Source of the DNA: Cohnella baijiui
Lineage (GTDB): Bacteria; Bacillota; Bacilli; Paenibacillales; Paenibacillaceae
Reading direction: 5' to 3'
Assembly (NCBI RefSeq): GCF_020731285.1
Contig: NZ_JAJFOW010000004.1
Span: 124,001-188,000, forward strand
DNA: 64,000 nucleotides
The translations under genes were made by a program, and so were the position numbers. The notes beneath the pieces were generated by a model that saw only the letters and a program-made list of their open reading frames with translations, was not told the DNA's origin and searched no databases. Shown one piece after another: positions 17,308 through 27,619 of the stretch. Within the stretch, counting starts at the first letter, position 1, and each line of letters starts with the position of its first letter.

Positions 17308-18311
17308 ATGACACGACATCTGCTGGAAGTCGAAGGCCTGCGGACGGAGTTCAAGCGCGGCGAAGGCAGCATCACCGCGGTCGCGGGCGTGAGCTTCCAT
17401 ATCGAAAAAGGCGAAGTGCTGGGCCTCGTCGGCGAGTCCGGCTGCGGCAAGAGCGTGACCTCGCTGTCGATCATGCGTCTGCTCAAGGATACGCCGGGCA
17501 AGATTACCGGCGGCGCCGTGCGCTTCGAGGGAACCGATCTGACGCGGTTTTCGGAGAAGGAGATGCGCCGGACGCGGGGCAACGATATGGCGATGATTTT
17601 CCAGGAGCCGATGACTTCGCTCAATCCGGTGCTGCGCATCGGCCTGCAGCTGATGGAGCCGATCATGCTGCATTTGGGCTATGACCGCAAAAAGGCGCGC
17701 GCGCACGCGATCCACATGCTGAAGTTGGTCGGCATCCCGCGGGCCGAAGAGGTCGTGGACGACTATCCGCACCAGTTGTCCGGCGGCATGCGGCAGCGGG
17801 TGATGATCGCCATGGCGATGTCCTGCCATCCGAAGCTGCTCATCGCGGATGAGCCGACGACGGCGCTGGACGTCACGATCCAGGCGCAGATCCTCGACCT
17901 CATGAAGCGGCTCAAGGAAGAGCAGGACATGGGCATGCTGCTCATCACGCACGACCTCGGCGTCGTGGCGGAGCTGTGCGACCGGGTTGTCGTCATGTAC
18001 GCCGGCCGGGTCGTGGAGGAGGCTCCCGTCCGGGAGCTATTCGCGAATCCGCAGCATCCGTATACGAAGGGGTTGATCCAGTCCGTGCCGAAGCTCCGCC
18101 AGAAGGTGCGCCGGCTCGACTCGATCAAGGGCAACGTGCCCGACCTGTCGCAGATGCCGCCGGGCTGCAAGTTCGCGCCGCGCTGTCCCTTCGCGATGGA
18201 GCATTGCCGGACCCGGGAGCCGGAGCTGCTGCCGATCGCCGGCGACGCCGCGCGCAGGAGCCGCTGCTGGCTGACGCAGGACGAGACCATCGCCCAAGGA
18301 GGGGACGCCGT

Positions 18312-18315
<4 letters not shown>
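17308..18315 (+). CDS. Oligopeptide ABC transporter ATP-binding protein, DppD type
   Basis: A 335-residue ATPase: Walker [10 protein letters not shown]-loop [13 protein letters not shown], signature [15 protein letters not shown], Walker [16 protein letters not shown]-loop LLITHDLG. The C-terminal cysteine-containing stretch [18 protein letters not shown] is the iron-sulfur-type tail found in peptide-transporter ATPases. It overlaps the next ATPase by four bases (ATGA at 18312-18315). Confidence 0.92.
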
Positions 18316-19304
<989 letters not shown>

Positions 19305-19335
19305 CGGCAAGCATGTTTTGGCATGAGGGACGACT

Positions 19336-20841
19336 ATGAATAGAAAAGAAGGCGAAGCGATGAAGATCGGAATCGATTCCGCCGCCGAAGCGGAGGTGCT
19401 CGTCTATCCCGTTTATCCGGGAGAGACGTTCCCTTACAAGCTGGGCGACGGCAAGCGGTCGAGCGGCAGCGCCACCTGGCTGCTCGGCCGGACGGAGACG
19501 GAGCGGGACGCGCTCGCGGTCGGCATGGGCGAACGCGCCGACCTGACGCTGGAGCGGGTGCGCCGGGCGGCCGGCACGGCGGCCCGCGCGCTGCGGCGCG
19601 AGGGCCGGATGAGCGCGCTGCTGGTGCGCGAACCGGGCGGCGGCGATACGGCCGGCATCGCGGCGGCCGACTGGCTGCAGGCGTGGACGGAGGGCTGGCT
19701 GCTCGGCCTCTATCGGTACGAGGCTTTTCGCGAGGCGACCAAGGATCGGGGACCGGCGGCGCTCGATCTGCGCGCCGCCGACTGGCCCGAGCTGACGCCG
19801 GAAGCGATGGAGGCGGCGGTCGCGACGGGGCGCCTGCGGGCGGAGGGAACGATGGTCGCCCGCGGCCTCGTGAACGAGTCGCCCGTCACGCTGCACCCGG
19901 ACCGCTTCGCGGACTGGATCGCGGAGTACTTCGACCGAGGCGACCCCGCGCTGCGGGTACGGGTCTATCGCGGGCAGGAGCTGGTCGACCGTCGGATGAG
20001 CGGACTGCTGGCCGTCGGCGCGGGCAGCCGCCACCGGCCGGCGCTCGTCGAGCTCCGGTACGAAGGCGATCCCGCGCTGCCGCTGCTGGCGCTGGTCGGT
20101 AAGGGCGTCACCTTCGACATGGGCGGCATGAACGCCAAGACGGCGAGCGACATTACCGACGCGCGCATGGACATGGGCGGCGCGGCCGCCGTCGTGGGCG
20201 CGATGGACATCTTGGCGCGCGGCCGGGCGCGGGCGAACGTCGTCGCCTTGCTCCCGGTCGCGGACAACGTGCCCGATGCCGCGGCGATCCTGCCGTCGAC
20301 GGTCCTCCGCTACCCGAACGGGCTCACCGTGGAGGTCGCCAACACGGACGGCGAGGGCCGCCTGCTGCTGGCGGACGCGCTTCTGCACGCGGCGAACCTC
20401 GGCGCTGCCGAAACGGTTGATATCGCGACGCTGACGGGCAACGTCGGCGCCGCGCTCGGCCTCGGGATCGCCGGCATCTGGGGCGACGAGGACGTCAGCC
20501 GCCGCCTCGTCGCGATCGGCGAGCGGAACGGCGAGCGGCTGTGGCCGATGCCGCTCATGGACGAATACGAATCCGAGCTGCGCAGCCCGTACGCCGATCT
20601 GCGCAATGTCGGTCGCTCGCCGTACGGCGGCGCCATCCTGGCGGCGCTCTTCATCCGCCGTTTCGTGGCACCGGGCATGCGCTGGGCGCACATCGACATG
20701 GCGGGTACGGTGCAGTACAAGCAGGACGAGAGCTACGCGGAGACGGGCGCGACCGGCTACGGCGCGCGCCTGCTCGCCGACTATGCCGTGCAGCGGGCGG
20801 ACGAAGCCCGCCGCCATGAGGCGGAGGAGACGCAAAGATGA
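19336..20841 (+). CDS. Leucyl aminopeptidase (M17 family)
   Basis: A 501-residue cytosolic aminopeptidase that releases N-terminal residues from short peptides using two metal ions. Catalytic features are present: K256 and D261 in [14 protein letters not shown], a further metal aspartate in [10 protein letters not shown], and the signature [14 protein letters not shown] (336-349), where the usual NTDAEGR alanine is glycine. D338, E340 and R342 keep the active-site positions. The N-terminal 160 residues are the divergent regulatory domain. The ATG at 19336 has GAGGGA upstream; ATG at 19360 is an alternative. Next to a peptide importer it probably processes what is imported. Confidence 0.88.
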   Translation: MNRKEGEAMKIGIDSAAEAEVLVYPVYPGETFPYKLGDGKRSSGSATWLLGRTETERDALAVGMGERADLTLERVRRAAGTAARALRREGRMSALLVREPGGGDTAGIAAADWLQAWTEGWLLGLYRYEAFREATKDRGPAALDLRAADWPELTPEAMEAAVATGRLRAEGTMVARGLVNESPVTLHPDRFADWIAEYFDRGDPALRVRVYRGQELVDRRMSGLLAVGAGSRHRPALVELRYEGDPALPLLALVGKGVTFDMGGMNAKTASDITDARMDMGGAAAVVGAMDILARGRARANVVALLPVADNVPDAAAILPSTVLRYPNGLTVEVANTDGEGRLLLADALLHAANLGAAETVDIATLTGNVGAALGLGIAGIWGDEDVSRRLVAIGERNGERLWPMPLMDEYESELRSPYADLRNVGRSPYGGAILAALFIRRFVAPGMRWAHIDMAGTVQYKQDESYAETGATGYGARLLADYAVQRADEARRHEAEETQR

Positions 20842-21545
20842 AATTGGAGGTCATCGCGACGTGCATCGAGGATGCCATCGTCGCGGAAGAAAACGGGGCC
20901 GACCGCCTCGAGCTGATAACCGCCATGACCGAGGGCGGATTGACGCCCGGCATCGGTCTGATCGAGCAGGTGACGCGAACGGTCGGCATCCCCGTCCACG
21001 TCATCGTGCGGCCGCACAGCCGCTCGTTCGTTTACTCCCGGCTCGATTTGCTGACGATGGCGGCGGAGACGCGCGCGATCGCGGAGAGCGGCGCGGCCGG
21101 CATCGTGCTCGGCGCGCTGACGGCACAGGGGAACATCGACGAGCAGGCGCTTGGGGTGCTGCTGCCGTTGACCGGCGGGCTGCAGGTCACGTTCCACAAG
21201 GCGTTCGACGAGCTGGAGGATCAGCTCGCCGGGCTTCGGACGCTGCGGCAGTACCCGCAGATTACGCGGGTGCTCACCTCCGGCGGCCGGGGTCCTGCCC
21301 CGCAAGCCGCCGAAGCGATCCGGCGGCTCGTTCAAGAAAGCGAAACGCAATTTCCTCAAATCTTGGCCGGCGGCGGGCTGGTGCCCGAGGGTATCCGCGA
21401 ATTCGTCGACCGAACGGGCGTGCGGGAGGTGCACTTCGGCTCGGCGGTGCGGCGGGGCCGCGACGGACTCGCGCCGATCGACCCGGCCGCGCTTCGGGCA
21501 TTGGCCGTCAGCCTACGGACAGGACACGCAGATATCAACAAGTGA
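20838..21545 (+). CDS. cutC: CutC family TIM-barrel protein
   Basis: A 235-residue member of the CutC family, named for a proposed copper role that is not well supported in bacteria. Family blocks: LEVIATCIEDAIVAEENGAD near the N-terminus, EGGLTPGIGLIEQV, VHVIVRPHSRSFVYS, FHKAFDELED and LTSGGRGPAPQA. It overlaps the aminopeptidase gene by four bases and lies 8 bases before the ROK kinase, so it is firmly inside the operon. No copper gene is nearby. The context suggests a sugar or amino-sugar role, which is inference. Confidence 0.88.
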   Translation: MKLEVIATCIEDAIVAEENGADRLELITAMTEGGLTPGIGLIEQVTRTVGIPVHVIVRPHSRSFVYSRLDLLTMAAETRAIAESGAAGIVLGALTAQGNIDEQALGVLLPLTGGLQVTFHKAFDELEDQLAGLRTLRQYPQITRVLTSGGRGPAPQAAEAIRRLVQESETQFPQILAGGGLVPEGIREFVDRTGVREVHFGSAVRRGRDGLAPIDPAALRALAVSLRTGHADINK

Positions 21546-21553
21546 AAAGGTGA

Positions 21554-22528
21554 ATGGCTATGCACAACGCTTCGCAATATGTCGTCGGGATCGACCTGGG
21601 GGGAACGAAAATCGCGGCGGCGCTGTTCGACGGGAACGGCGAGCTGCTTCAGCGGGAGCAGATGGAGACGGCGGGCGCCCGGACGGCCAAGGAGGTCGTC
21701 GACCGGATGGCGGGCATGGTACGCTCCGTCTCCGAAGGCCGGCCGCTGGCCGGCGTCGGGCTGGCGTCGCCCGGCGCGGTGAACAGCCGGGACGGCATCG
21801 TCATCAACGGAACGAACCTGCCGGAATGGAACGACGTGCCGCTGAAAAGTTGGATGGAAAAAGAGCTCGGCGTCCCGGTGCAAGTCGTGAACGACGCGAA
21901 CGCCGCCGCCTGGGGCGAGTACGTGCGCGGGGCCGGTCAAGGCGCCCGCAACATGGTGTACGTGACGCTCAGCACCGGCATCGGGGCCGGCATCGTCATG
22001 GACGGCGAACTGCTGCTCGGCACCCAGTCCTTCGCCGGCGAGCTTGGACATGTGATCATCGACCCGGACGGCCCGGTATGCAGCTGCGGAAGGCGCGGCT
22101 GCTGGGAGGTGTTCGCCTCGGGGACGGCGATCCGGAATACCGCGCTTCGCGAGATGCGAGGGCGGGCGTCCGCGATCGCGGAGCTGGCCGCCGCGAGCGG
22201 CGAGGAGGTGTCGTCCCGCCACGTGTTCGAGGCCGCGCGCCTCGGCGATCCGGTGGCGTCCGAGGTGATCGGGCGGACGATCGCGCATATGGCGATCGGC
22301 ATGGCCAATGCCGTGCACATCTTCAATCCCGACCGCATCGTCGTCGGCGGCGGCGTGAGCAAGGCGGGCGACCTGTTGTTCCCGGCGCTCCGGGACAAGA
22401 CCGAGGAGCTGGTCATGAAGCCGTACAGAGGGACTTATACGATCGTGCCGGCGGGCTTGAAGGACGATGTGGGCCTGCTCGGGGCGGCCGCTTTATTCCA
22501 TACGGGCAAGGAGGGAATAACGAAATGA
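21554..22528 (+). CDS. ROK family sugar kinase (glucokinase-like)
   Basis: A 324-residue kinase: phosphate-binding loop VVGIDLGGTKIAAALFD at the N-terminus, the substrate segment with NDANAAAWGEY, and the ROK zinc motif CSCGRRGCWE preceded by GELGHV. It has no DNA-binding domain, unlike the ROK protein at the head of the operon. Members phosphorylate glucose, N-acetylglucosamine, N-acetylmannosamine or related sugars; which one cannot be settled here. It overlaps the fucosidase gene by four bases (ATGA at 22525-22528), which suggests it acts on a sugar freed alongside fucose. Confidence 0.86.
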   Translation: MAMHNASQYVVGIDLGGTKIAAALFDGNGELLQREQMETAGARTAKEVVDRMAGMVRSVSEGRPLAGVGLASPGAVNSRDGIVINGTNLPEWNDVPLKSWMEKELGVPVQVVNDANAAAWGEYVRGAGQGARNMVYVTLSTGIGAGIVMDGELLLGTQSFAGELGHVIIDPDGPVCSCGRRGCWEVFASGTAIRNTALREMRGRASAIAELAAASGEEVSSRHVFEAARLGDPVASEVIGRTIAHMAIGMANAVHIFNPDRIVVGGGVSKAGDLLFPALRDKTEELVMKPYRGTYTIVPAGLKDDVGLLGAAALFHTGKEGITK

Positions 22529-23802
22529 GCGCGAGAGAAGAACGCACGAGATGGTTTTTGCGGGACCGCTTCGGGCTGTTCATCCACTGGGGGCTGTACG
22601 CCATTCCGGCCAGGGGCGAGTGGGTGCGGGGCAACGAGCGAATGAGCCGAGAGCAGTACATGCGGTATTTCGAGGAATTCGACGCGGCGCGGTACGACCC
22701 GAAGGCGTGGGCCAAGGCGGCCAAGCAGGCGGGCCAGCGCTACGCGGTGCTGACGACCAAGCACCACGACGGATTTTGCCTGTTCGATAGCAAGCTGACG
22801 GATTTCAAGGCCACGAATACGCCGGCCGGACGCGATCTGGTGCGCGAGTACGTCGACGCGTTCCGCGCGGAAGGAATCGCCGTGGGGCTGTACTACTCGC
22901 TCATCGACTGGCATCACGACGACTATCCCGGCTACGGGGACAAGGCGCATCCGGACCGCGACAACGAGGCGGCCAAGGACAAGCCGATTCAGTTCGACCG
23001 CTACCTCGACTACATGCACGGCCAGGTGGAGGAACTGCTGACCCTGTACGGCAAGATCGACATCATGTGGTTCGACTTCTCGTACGACGACATGACCGGG
23101 GAAAAGTGGCGCGCCACCGAGCTCATCCGCAAGATCCGCTCCATCCAGCCCGACATCGTCATCGACAACCGGCTGGGCGGCCACATCCGCGCGGCGGAGC
23201 CGGAGGAGTACGCGGGCGACTTTTTCTCCCCCGAGCAGATCATTCCGCCGGGCGGCATCGTCGACGTGAACGGCAAGTCCATCCCGTGGGAGGCGTGCAT
23301 CACGCTGAACGACAACTGGGGCTACCACTCGGAGGACCGGAACTACAAGTCGGCCAAGCAGGTCGTCCGCACGCTCGTGGAGTGCGTCAGCAAAAACGGC
23401 AATCTCCTCCTCAACGTCGGCCCCGACGCCAAAGGCGAGATGACGTGCGAGTCGCTCGAGGTGCTGCGCGATGTGGGCGAGTGGCTGCGGCTGAACGGCG
23501 ACAGCATCTACGGCTGCGGCATCGCAGGGCTGCCCAAGCCCGAATGGGGCCGCTACACGCAGAAGGGCAACTTGCTGTATGCGCATGTGTACGACCGAGG
23601 GATCGGGCCGATCTACTTCCAAGGCTTGAAGGGGCGGATCAAGAAGGCCCGGCTGCTGCGGGACGGCACCGAGCTGAAGGTCGAGGCGCCGTGGATGGCG
23701 GAGGAGTACTCCGACGTCGCGGGCGGCGCCTTCATTACCCTGAAGGGCGCCGAGCTGCCGGACGACATGGACACGGTGATCGAGCTGGAGCTCGAGGGCT
23801 GA
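22525..23802 (+). CDS. Alpha-L-fucosidase (GH29)
   Basis: A 425-residue glycoside hydrolase that removes alpha-linked L-fucose. GH29 blocks: RFGLFIHWGLYAIPARGEW at the N-terminus, AVLTTKHHDGFCLFDSKLT, a substrate-binding region with SLIDWHHDDYPGY and IDIMWFDFSYDD, where D184 is the likely nucleophile. NGNLLLNVGPDAKGEM precedes a small C-terminal beta domain. There is no signal peptide, so it acts on imported material. The coupled ATG at 22525 is the start; openness further upstream is due to the kinase gene. It is the last gene of the operon. Confidence 0.9.
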   Translation: MSAREERTRWFLRDRFGLFIHWGLYAIPARGEWVRGNERMSREQYMRYFEEFDAARYDPKAWAKAAKQAGQRYAVLTTKHHDGFCLFDSKLTDFKATNTPAGRDLVREYVDAFRAEGIAVGLYYSLIDWHHDDYPGYGDKAHPDRDNEAAKDKPIQFDRYLDYMHGQVEELLTLYGKIDIMWFDFSYDDMTGEKWRATELIRKIRSIQPDIVIDNRLGGHIRAAEPEEYAGDFFSPEQIIPPGGIVDVNGKSIPWEACITLNDNWGYHSEDRNYKSAKQVVRTLVECVSKNGNLLLNVGPDAKGEMTCESLEVLRDVGEWLRLNGDSIYGCGIAGLPKPEWGRYTQKGNLLYAHVYDRGIGPIYFQGLKGRIKKARLLRDGTELKVEAPWMAEEYSDVAGGAFITLKGAELPDDMDTVIELELEG

Positions 23803-23840
23803 GCGGGGACCGGTTCGAATGCGCGGAAGCGCGTGTTTTG

Positions 23841-23887
23841 CAGCCTTCGTTCGATAGCCAGCTTGTCGGGCGAAGGCTGTTTTTTTG
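23841..23887 (+). terminator. Terminator of the fucosidase operon
   Basis: CAGCCTTCG (23841-23849) pairs with CGAAGGCTG (23871-23879); a run of eight T follows at once. It lies 38 bases after the fucosidase stop. Confidence 0.85.
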
Positions 23888-24006
23888 TAAGAGGCTGGAC
23901 GCTTCATGCCGAAAGGTGGGGCGTGGCGCCGTTAGACGGGGCGGGGTTGACTTGCCGCAGGGAAACAAAGGACACGATGGTAGGTAATCACGTATACGGG
24001 CCTGGC

Positions 24007-24189
24007 TAACGGTTGCTGCCGAGCTTATATGACCCATAACGTCCATTTTAAAATGGTAACGGTTGTGGCAGCGCTTATTTCTTATTTTGTACCTCCATAC
24101 GACGATAGTTTGCAAATAGCCGCTCTGGCGACCGTTACCGTTCTAAAATCACCATTTTGGCCTCGATAAGCTCATTTGCAACCGTTGCA
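24007..24189. repeat. Palindromic intergenic element built from four copies of a TAACGGTTG motif
   Basis: Two direct copies begin at 24007 (TAACGGTTGCTGCCGAGCTT) and 24057 (TAACGGTTGTGGCAGCGCTT). Two inverted copies end at 24137 (GCCGCTCTGGCGACCGTTA) and near 24189 (AAGCTCATTTGCAACCGTTG). Within each pair the spacing is 50 bases. A perfect palindrome, CCATTTTAAAATGG (24042-24055), lies in the left half. The whole element could fold into a long branched hairpin. The rest of 23888-24378 is AT-rich with no supported gene. Confidence 0.7.
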
Positions 24190-24378
24190 TCATGTACCGC
24201 ATTAACCGAATCCGATCGCTGTACCGACAAGCTGAGTAGTTACTCCCCTCCTTTCGACATTCGTTCACTACGACTCCTATTTTTCCCCAAGAATTTCACC
24301 CTTATTTCTACACAAGCAGTGACAAATTACATATAATTTTCCTTATGCGCATTTCATTAGCGAACAAAGGCGGACGAA

Positions 24379-24855
24379 ATGAAAAATCAAAGGTGGTTCC
24401 TGATTCTCCTTTCGCTACTGCTGATTGGAGGAATCCTTTCATACATACTTTTTGTTAATCAAAACCGGAATCGGTCGGATGAAGTCGTGATTCAAGCTTA
24501 TTTAGATAACAAGTTTGTTCTATATCTAGATGAGGCTAGAGCTAACTTTAATTTTGGAAGCATCTCTGATCCTAATCAGAAGGAAACAACCTTTTTGCAA
24601 TGTATTTCTGATTTATCAGCTTCGATTGCTTTATATGAGAATACTTCCTATAAGAAAATCAATATGGAATTGGATATTTCCTTGCATAGCTTGTTGAAAG
24701 CACTGCAGGATCAAAACGGAGCTCGCTTACAAATTGTTAATAACGCTGAGGAACTACAAAGTATTCTGAATGAGATTGTACGCGCTCCTAGCGACATACC
24801 AAAAACGAAAAGACTCTCGGATTATATATCCCGTTTTACGACCAGTAATCCTTAA
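24379..24855 (+). CDS. Hypothetical small membrane-anchored protein
   Basis: A 158-residue protein of unknown family. It has one N-terminal membrane helix (residues 6-26, FLILLSLLLIGGILSYILF) and a mostly helical soluble part of about 130 residues, probably outside the membrane. It is far richer in A+T than its neighbours, which suggests a separate origin. It overlaps the stop of the convergent TIM-barrel gene by a few bases. TATAAT at 24332-24337 could be a -10 box, but no good -35 box stands at the right distance. No function can be assigned. Confidence 0.65.
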   Translation: MKNQRWFLILLSLLLIGGILSYILFVNQNRNRSDEVVIQAYLDNKFVLYLDEARANFNFGSISDPNQKETTFLQCISDLSASIALYENTSYKKINMELDISLHSLLKALQDQNGARLQIVNNAEELQSILNEIVRAPSDIPKTKRLSDYISRFTTSNP

Positions 24856-25757
24856 AGTGTCAGCAATGCCGCGACCCACCGGTAACATGCCTCGAGCTCC
24901 TCGTCCGTCGCGAGGTCCGACCGGTGCTCGAACATGATTTTCACATCCGGATTCTCCTGCACGGCGATCCGCAAGTAGCGCTCGATCGGCGCCCAGCCTT
25001 CGTCCGGGTGCTGGTTGGGCAGCACCGGGCGGCGCTTCTCCGCGATCCGGCCCTGCTCGTCGATGCGAGTGTTGGATAGATGGATCGTCTTCGCGTACTT
25101 CGCATATCGTCGCACGATCTCGATCGCGTCGAAGTTGGGATCGATCCGATCCTGGAGATACAGCCGAGCCGTGTCGAGACAAAGGCGGATGCGGGGGTGG
25201 CGGTCCAGCAGGGAGGGCAGCCAGTCCGATGCGTATACGTACCGGTTCAGCGCGTCGAGCTCCAGCACGGGCGTAAAGCGATGCGCCTCGCCCATCCGCG
25301 ACAGCCAGGCGAAAAGCCACTCGCTCCGCTCGCGGAGCGTCTCGGCGGCATAAGCGCTCTCGAAGACGTATTCGATGCGGTCGTCAAATCTCCAGTTGCT
25401 CCAGTCCACCCGATCGTCGAGGATGACGGGCTTCGGATAGTGGAACAAAATATAGCTTGGCCGAAGCGGCTCGAGATCCGCGATCTCCCGTTCGGCGAGC
25501 GCATATGCCTGTTCCCGGACCGTGACGTCATCCGCGAGGAAGAGCGCGTCACGGCCCTGGACGGCGGTGGTGGCGGTACGGAAGGGGAAATGGACGCCGA
25601 TGCGAAAGCCGGCGGCTTCGGCTTCCCGGCGCAGCCGCTCGACCTCGTCGTCCCGTTCGAATAGGCACGCTTCGATGCCGTAGAAGCCGGGCTTGAAGTC
25701 CCGTCGATACTTGGCTTCGTCGAAGCCTCCGTATTGTCCGATGAGGAACCGGTTCAT
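24852..25757 (-). CDS. Xylose-isomerase-like TIM-barrel (sugar phosphate isomerase/epimerase family) protein
   Basis: A 301-residue protein with the look of the AP-endonuclease-2/xylose-isomerase-like TIM barrel. Metal- or substrate-binding-type segments follow the barrel order: GIEACLF, RIGVHFPF, YILFHYP, VLELDALN, RLCLDTARLYLQD, TIHLSNTRIDEQG and IMFEHRSD. Family members isomerise or epimerise sugars, or act as endonucleases; the exact reaction cannot be told. GGAGG lies 8 bases upstream of the ATG. It is transcribed alone on the minus strand and meets a hypothetical gene head-on. Confidence 0.72.
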   Translation of the reverse strand: MNRFLIGQYGGFDEAKYRRDFKPGFYGIEACLFERDDEVERLRREAEAAGFRIGVHFPFRTATTAVQGRDALFLADDVTVREQAYALAEREIADLEPLRPSYILFHYPKPVILDDRVDWSNWRFDDRIEYVFESAYAAETLRERSEWLFAWLSRMGEAHRFTPVLELDALNRYVYASDWLPSLLDRHPRIRLCLDTARLYLQDRIDPNFDAIEIVRRYAKYAKTIHLSNTRIDEQGRIAEKRRPVLPNQHPDEGWAPIERYLRIAVQENPDVKIMFEHRSDLATDEELEACYRWVAALLTL

Positions 25758-25976
25758 GCGAAGGGCCTCCTTTCGTTAGGGAAACTGGGCGACCAAAGAA
25801 TACGAAAGATTCCTCCCTCATCTTAGAGCGGTTCCCTCGTTCTGTAAATTGAATCCTTATGTTTCAATGCGGCAAGGTTGTGCGGATGCCCCAGTGTGTC
25901 CGTCCATCCATAAAAGCCCCTCCCTGTATACATTGAATAGACTATGAAGTTCAACTTAGGGGCTGAGGTGTATATG

Positions 25977-26201
25977 ATGCGCCGACGGGTAACATGCCTT
26001 CGATCTCTGAATGCTGCCATCAAGGAAGTACAGGAAGCCATACAATTTTTGAAACGCTTGAATAATGACCAAGCTGAAGCCGAAATCGGCGATTCACTCG
26101 TGGAAATTTCGAAAACCCTCCGCTGCCTGAACTTTAATTCGAATCGGTCGAGGTCGTCGAAACCAAAGAGGAGAATGTTGTTGCGGAGGCGGTGTAGATG
26201 A
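25977..26201 (+). CDS. Small helical protein, paralogue of the next gene's N-terminus
   Basis: A 74-residue protein whose core (SLNAAIKEVQEAIQFLKRLN, then DQAEAEIGDSLVEISKTLR) aligns with the N-terminus of the next gene product (QLEQALKELKEARHLLHHKR, then SAENEIADSLKFLGKALR). Both look like a two-helix coiled coil. The C-terminus is very basic. GAGGTG stands 6 bases before the ATG at 25977; a further in-frame ATG upstream has no ribosome-binding site. The stop overlaps the next start (ATGA at 26198-26201). Function unknown; I infer a co-assembling partner. Confidence 0.6.
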   Translation: MRRRVTCLRSLNAAIKEVQEAIQFLKRLNNDQAEAEIGDSLVEISKTLRCLNFNSNRSRSSKPKRRMLLRRRCR

Positions 26202-27490
26202 GTCAGCAACTTAAAAGCGTCCGTCAGCTTGAGCAAGCTCTTAAGGAGTTGAAGGAAGCGCGCCATCTTCTACATCACAAAAGAATGAAGTCCGCGGAGA
26301 ACGAGATTGCGGATTCCTTGAAGTTTCTCGGGAAAGCATTACGGACCATTCAGCAGGAGTTTGGAGTGACCACAACAACCTTCAATGCTACAGGCAGTCT
26401 CCAAACATTCACGGCGCCTTCCGATGGGACCGTGATTATACAGGCTATCGGAGCTGCTGGTGGAGGTGTGGGGATTGGTAATATTGGCGGCCGTGGCGCA
26501 TCGATTCAGGGCCAAATGATTGTAGTGCGCAGTGAAACATTAGCAATACTTGTCGGAAGCGCCGGAATGAATGGCGATCCTTTTTTTAAAACGTTTGGAG
26601 GCGGTGGCGGTGGCGGCGGTTCATTTGTTTGGATAGGGACGACATTTACCGATTTGACTTCAGAGACGCTGCTTATTGCCGCTGGTGGCGGCGGAGGTAG
26701 TAGCGCTGACACAACGGGTATTGACGCTGTTATAACCCAAGGCGGAACTTCGAGCTCGGATGGTACGCCAGGTGGCAGTGATGGCAATGGCGGTGGCGGT
26801 GGACTGAATTCAAATGTTGAACCCAATGACACTGGCGCTGGTGGTGGTGCAGGCGTATTCTCAAGCGGCGGTTTTGGCCATAATGAAGGTTCGGCCGTTG
26901 AAATTGGTGGCGCTGGAGGTTCAGGGATACGCTTTAGTGGCCGAGGCGGCCAAGGAGATAAAATCAGCAGCGTACAATCATCGGGTGGCAATGGCGGATT
27001 TGGTGGCGGAGGCGGAGGCGGTGTTGGCGCAAGCGCAGGAGGCGGAGGAGGAGGCTTCAGCGGCGGCGGAGGAGCCAGTCCTAGCGGCAGCGGCGGAGGC
27101 GGTAGTTCACTCAATAACGGAGCTCTCCAAACAAATACTGCCAGTGTCGGAAACGGAAATGGATTGGTCACCATTACCTTTGTACCTTGCAGAATCACCT
27201 TGAGTATCACAAAACCATCTCCCCTCACCTATGAACTCCAAGGAACCGTGACCGTTTCAGGAGCGCCTGCTGAAGGAGTGACGGTGACCTTTACTCCGTT
27301 TGCGGGTCCTTTCAATTTACTATCCATCGCCCCAAATCCCGCGGTTACCGATGCATCCGGGAACTTTGCGTCTACGATGACCTTTTCGAGTGTAGAGCCG
27401 AAAGTATTTGGTACTATTTTCGTAGAAGCGTCCACGGCGTTCAATGGAATTACCGTGGCCACTCGCCAATTTGCCACTTCACCGGGGTGA
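26198..27490 (+). CDS. Glycine-rich surface-type protein with helical N-terminus and Ig-like C-terminus
   Basis: A 430-residue protein in three parts: a helical segment (1-55) homologous to the preceding gene; a glycine-rich domain (about 60-320) that opens with FTAPSDGTVIIQAIGAAGGG and contains long Gly/Ser runs; and an Ig-like domain (about 330-430, ending VATRQFATSPG). The Gly-rich part resembles the glycine-rich beta domains of surface and spore-coat proteins. No signal peptide is present, so export, if any, is by an unusual route or by assembly on the spore. It is followed by a terminator. Confidence 0.6.
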   Translation: MSQQLKSVRQLEQALKELKEARHLLHHKRMKSAENEIADSLKFLGKALRTIQQEFGVTTTTFNATGSLQTFTAPSDGTVIIQAIGAAGGGVGIGNIGGRGASIQGQMIVVRSETLAILVGSAGMNGDPFFKTFGGGGGGGGSFVWIGTTFTDLTSETLLIAAGGGGGSSADTTGIDAVITQGGTSSSDGTPGGSDGNGGGGGLNSNVEPNDTGAGGGAGVFSSGGFGHNEGSAVEIGGAGGSGIRFSGRGGQGDKISSVQSSGGNGGFGGGGGGGVGASAGGGGGGFSGGGGASPSGSGGGGSSLNNGALQTNTASVGNGNGLVTITFVPCRITLSITKPSPLTYELQGTVTVSGAPAEGVTVTFTPFAGPFNLLSIAPNPAVTDASGNFASTMTFSSVEPKVFGTIFVEASTAFNGITVATRQFATSPG

Positions 27491-27539
27491 ACTGATCATA
27501 AAATTAGTGTTAGTAATAAGGTGGCGGCTCGCGGACCAA

Positions 27540-27570
27540 AGCCCTCCTGCACCAGGAGGGCTTCTTTTCT
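27540..27570 (+). terminator. Terminator after the glycine-rich gene
   Basis: GCCCTCCTG (27541-27549) pairs with CAGGAGGGC (27553-27561), loop CAC, then TTCTTTTCT. Confidence 0.85.
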
Positions 27571-27619
27571 GCAAGGACTCGTCTCGCCCATGATCCCGAA
27601 GACCGGAACGATGCCGCGG

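Noticed and set aside
17976..18311. Extension of the second peptide-transporter ATPase upstream of 18312
   Set aside because: It overlaps the first ATPase out of frame, and the ABC domain starts at once after the coupled ATG at 18312.
21550..22524. Extension of the fucosidase frame upstream through the kinase gene
   Set aside because: The extension is out of frame with a well-recognised ROK kinase. The GH29 domain begins right at the coupled ATG at 22525.
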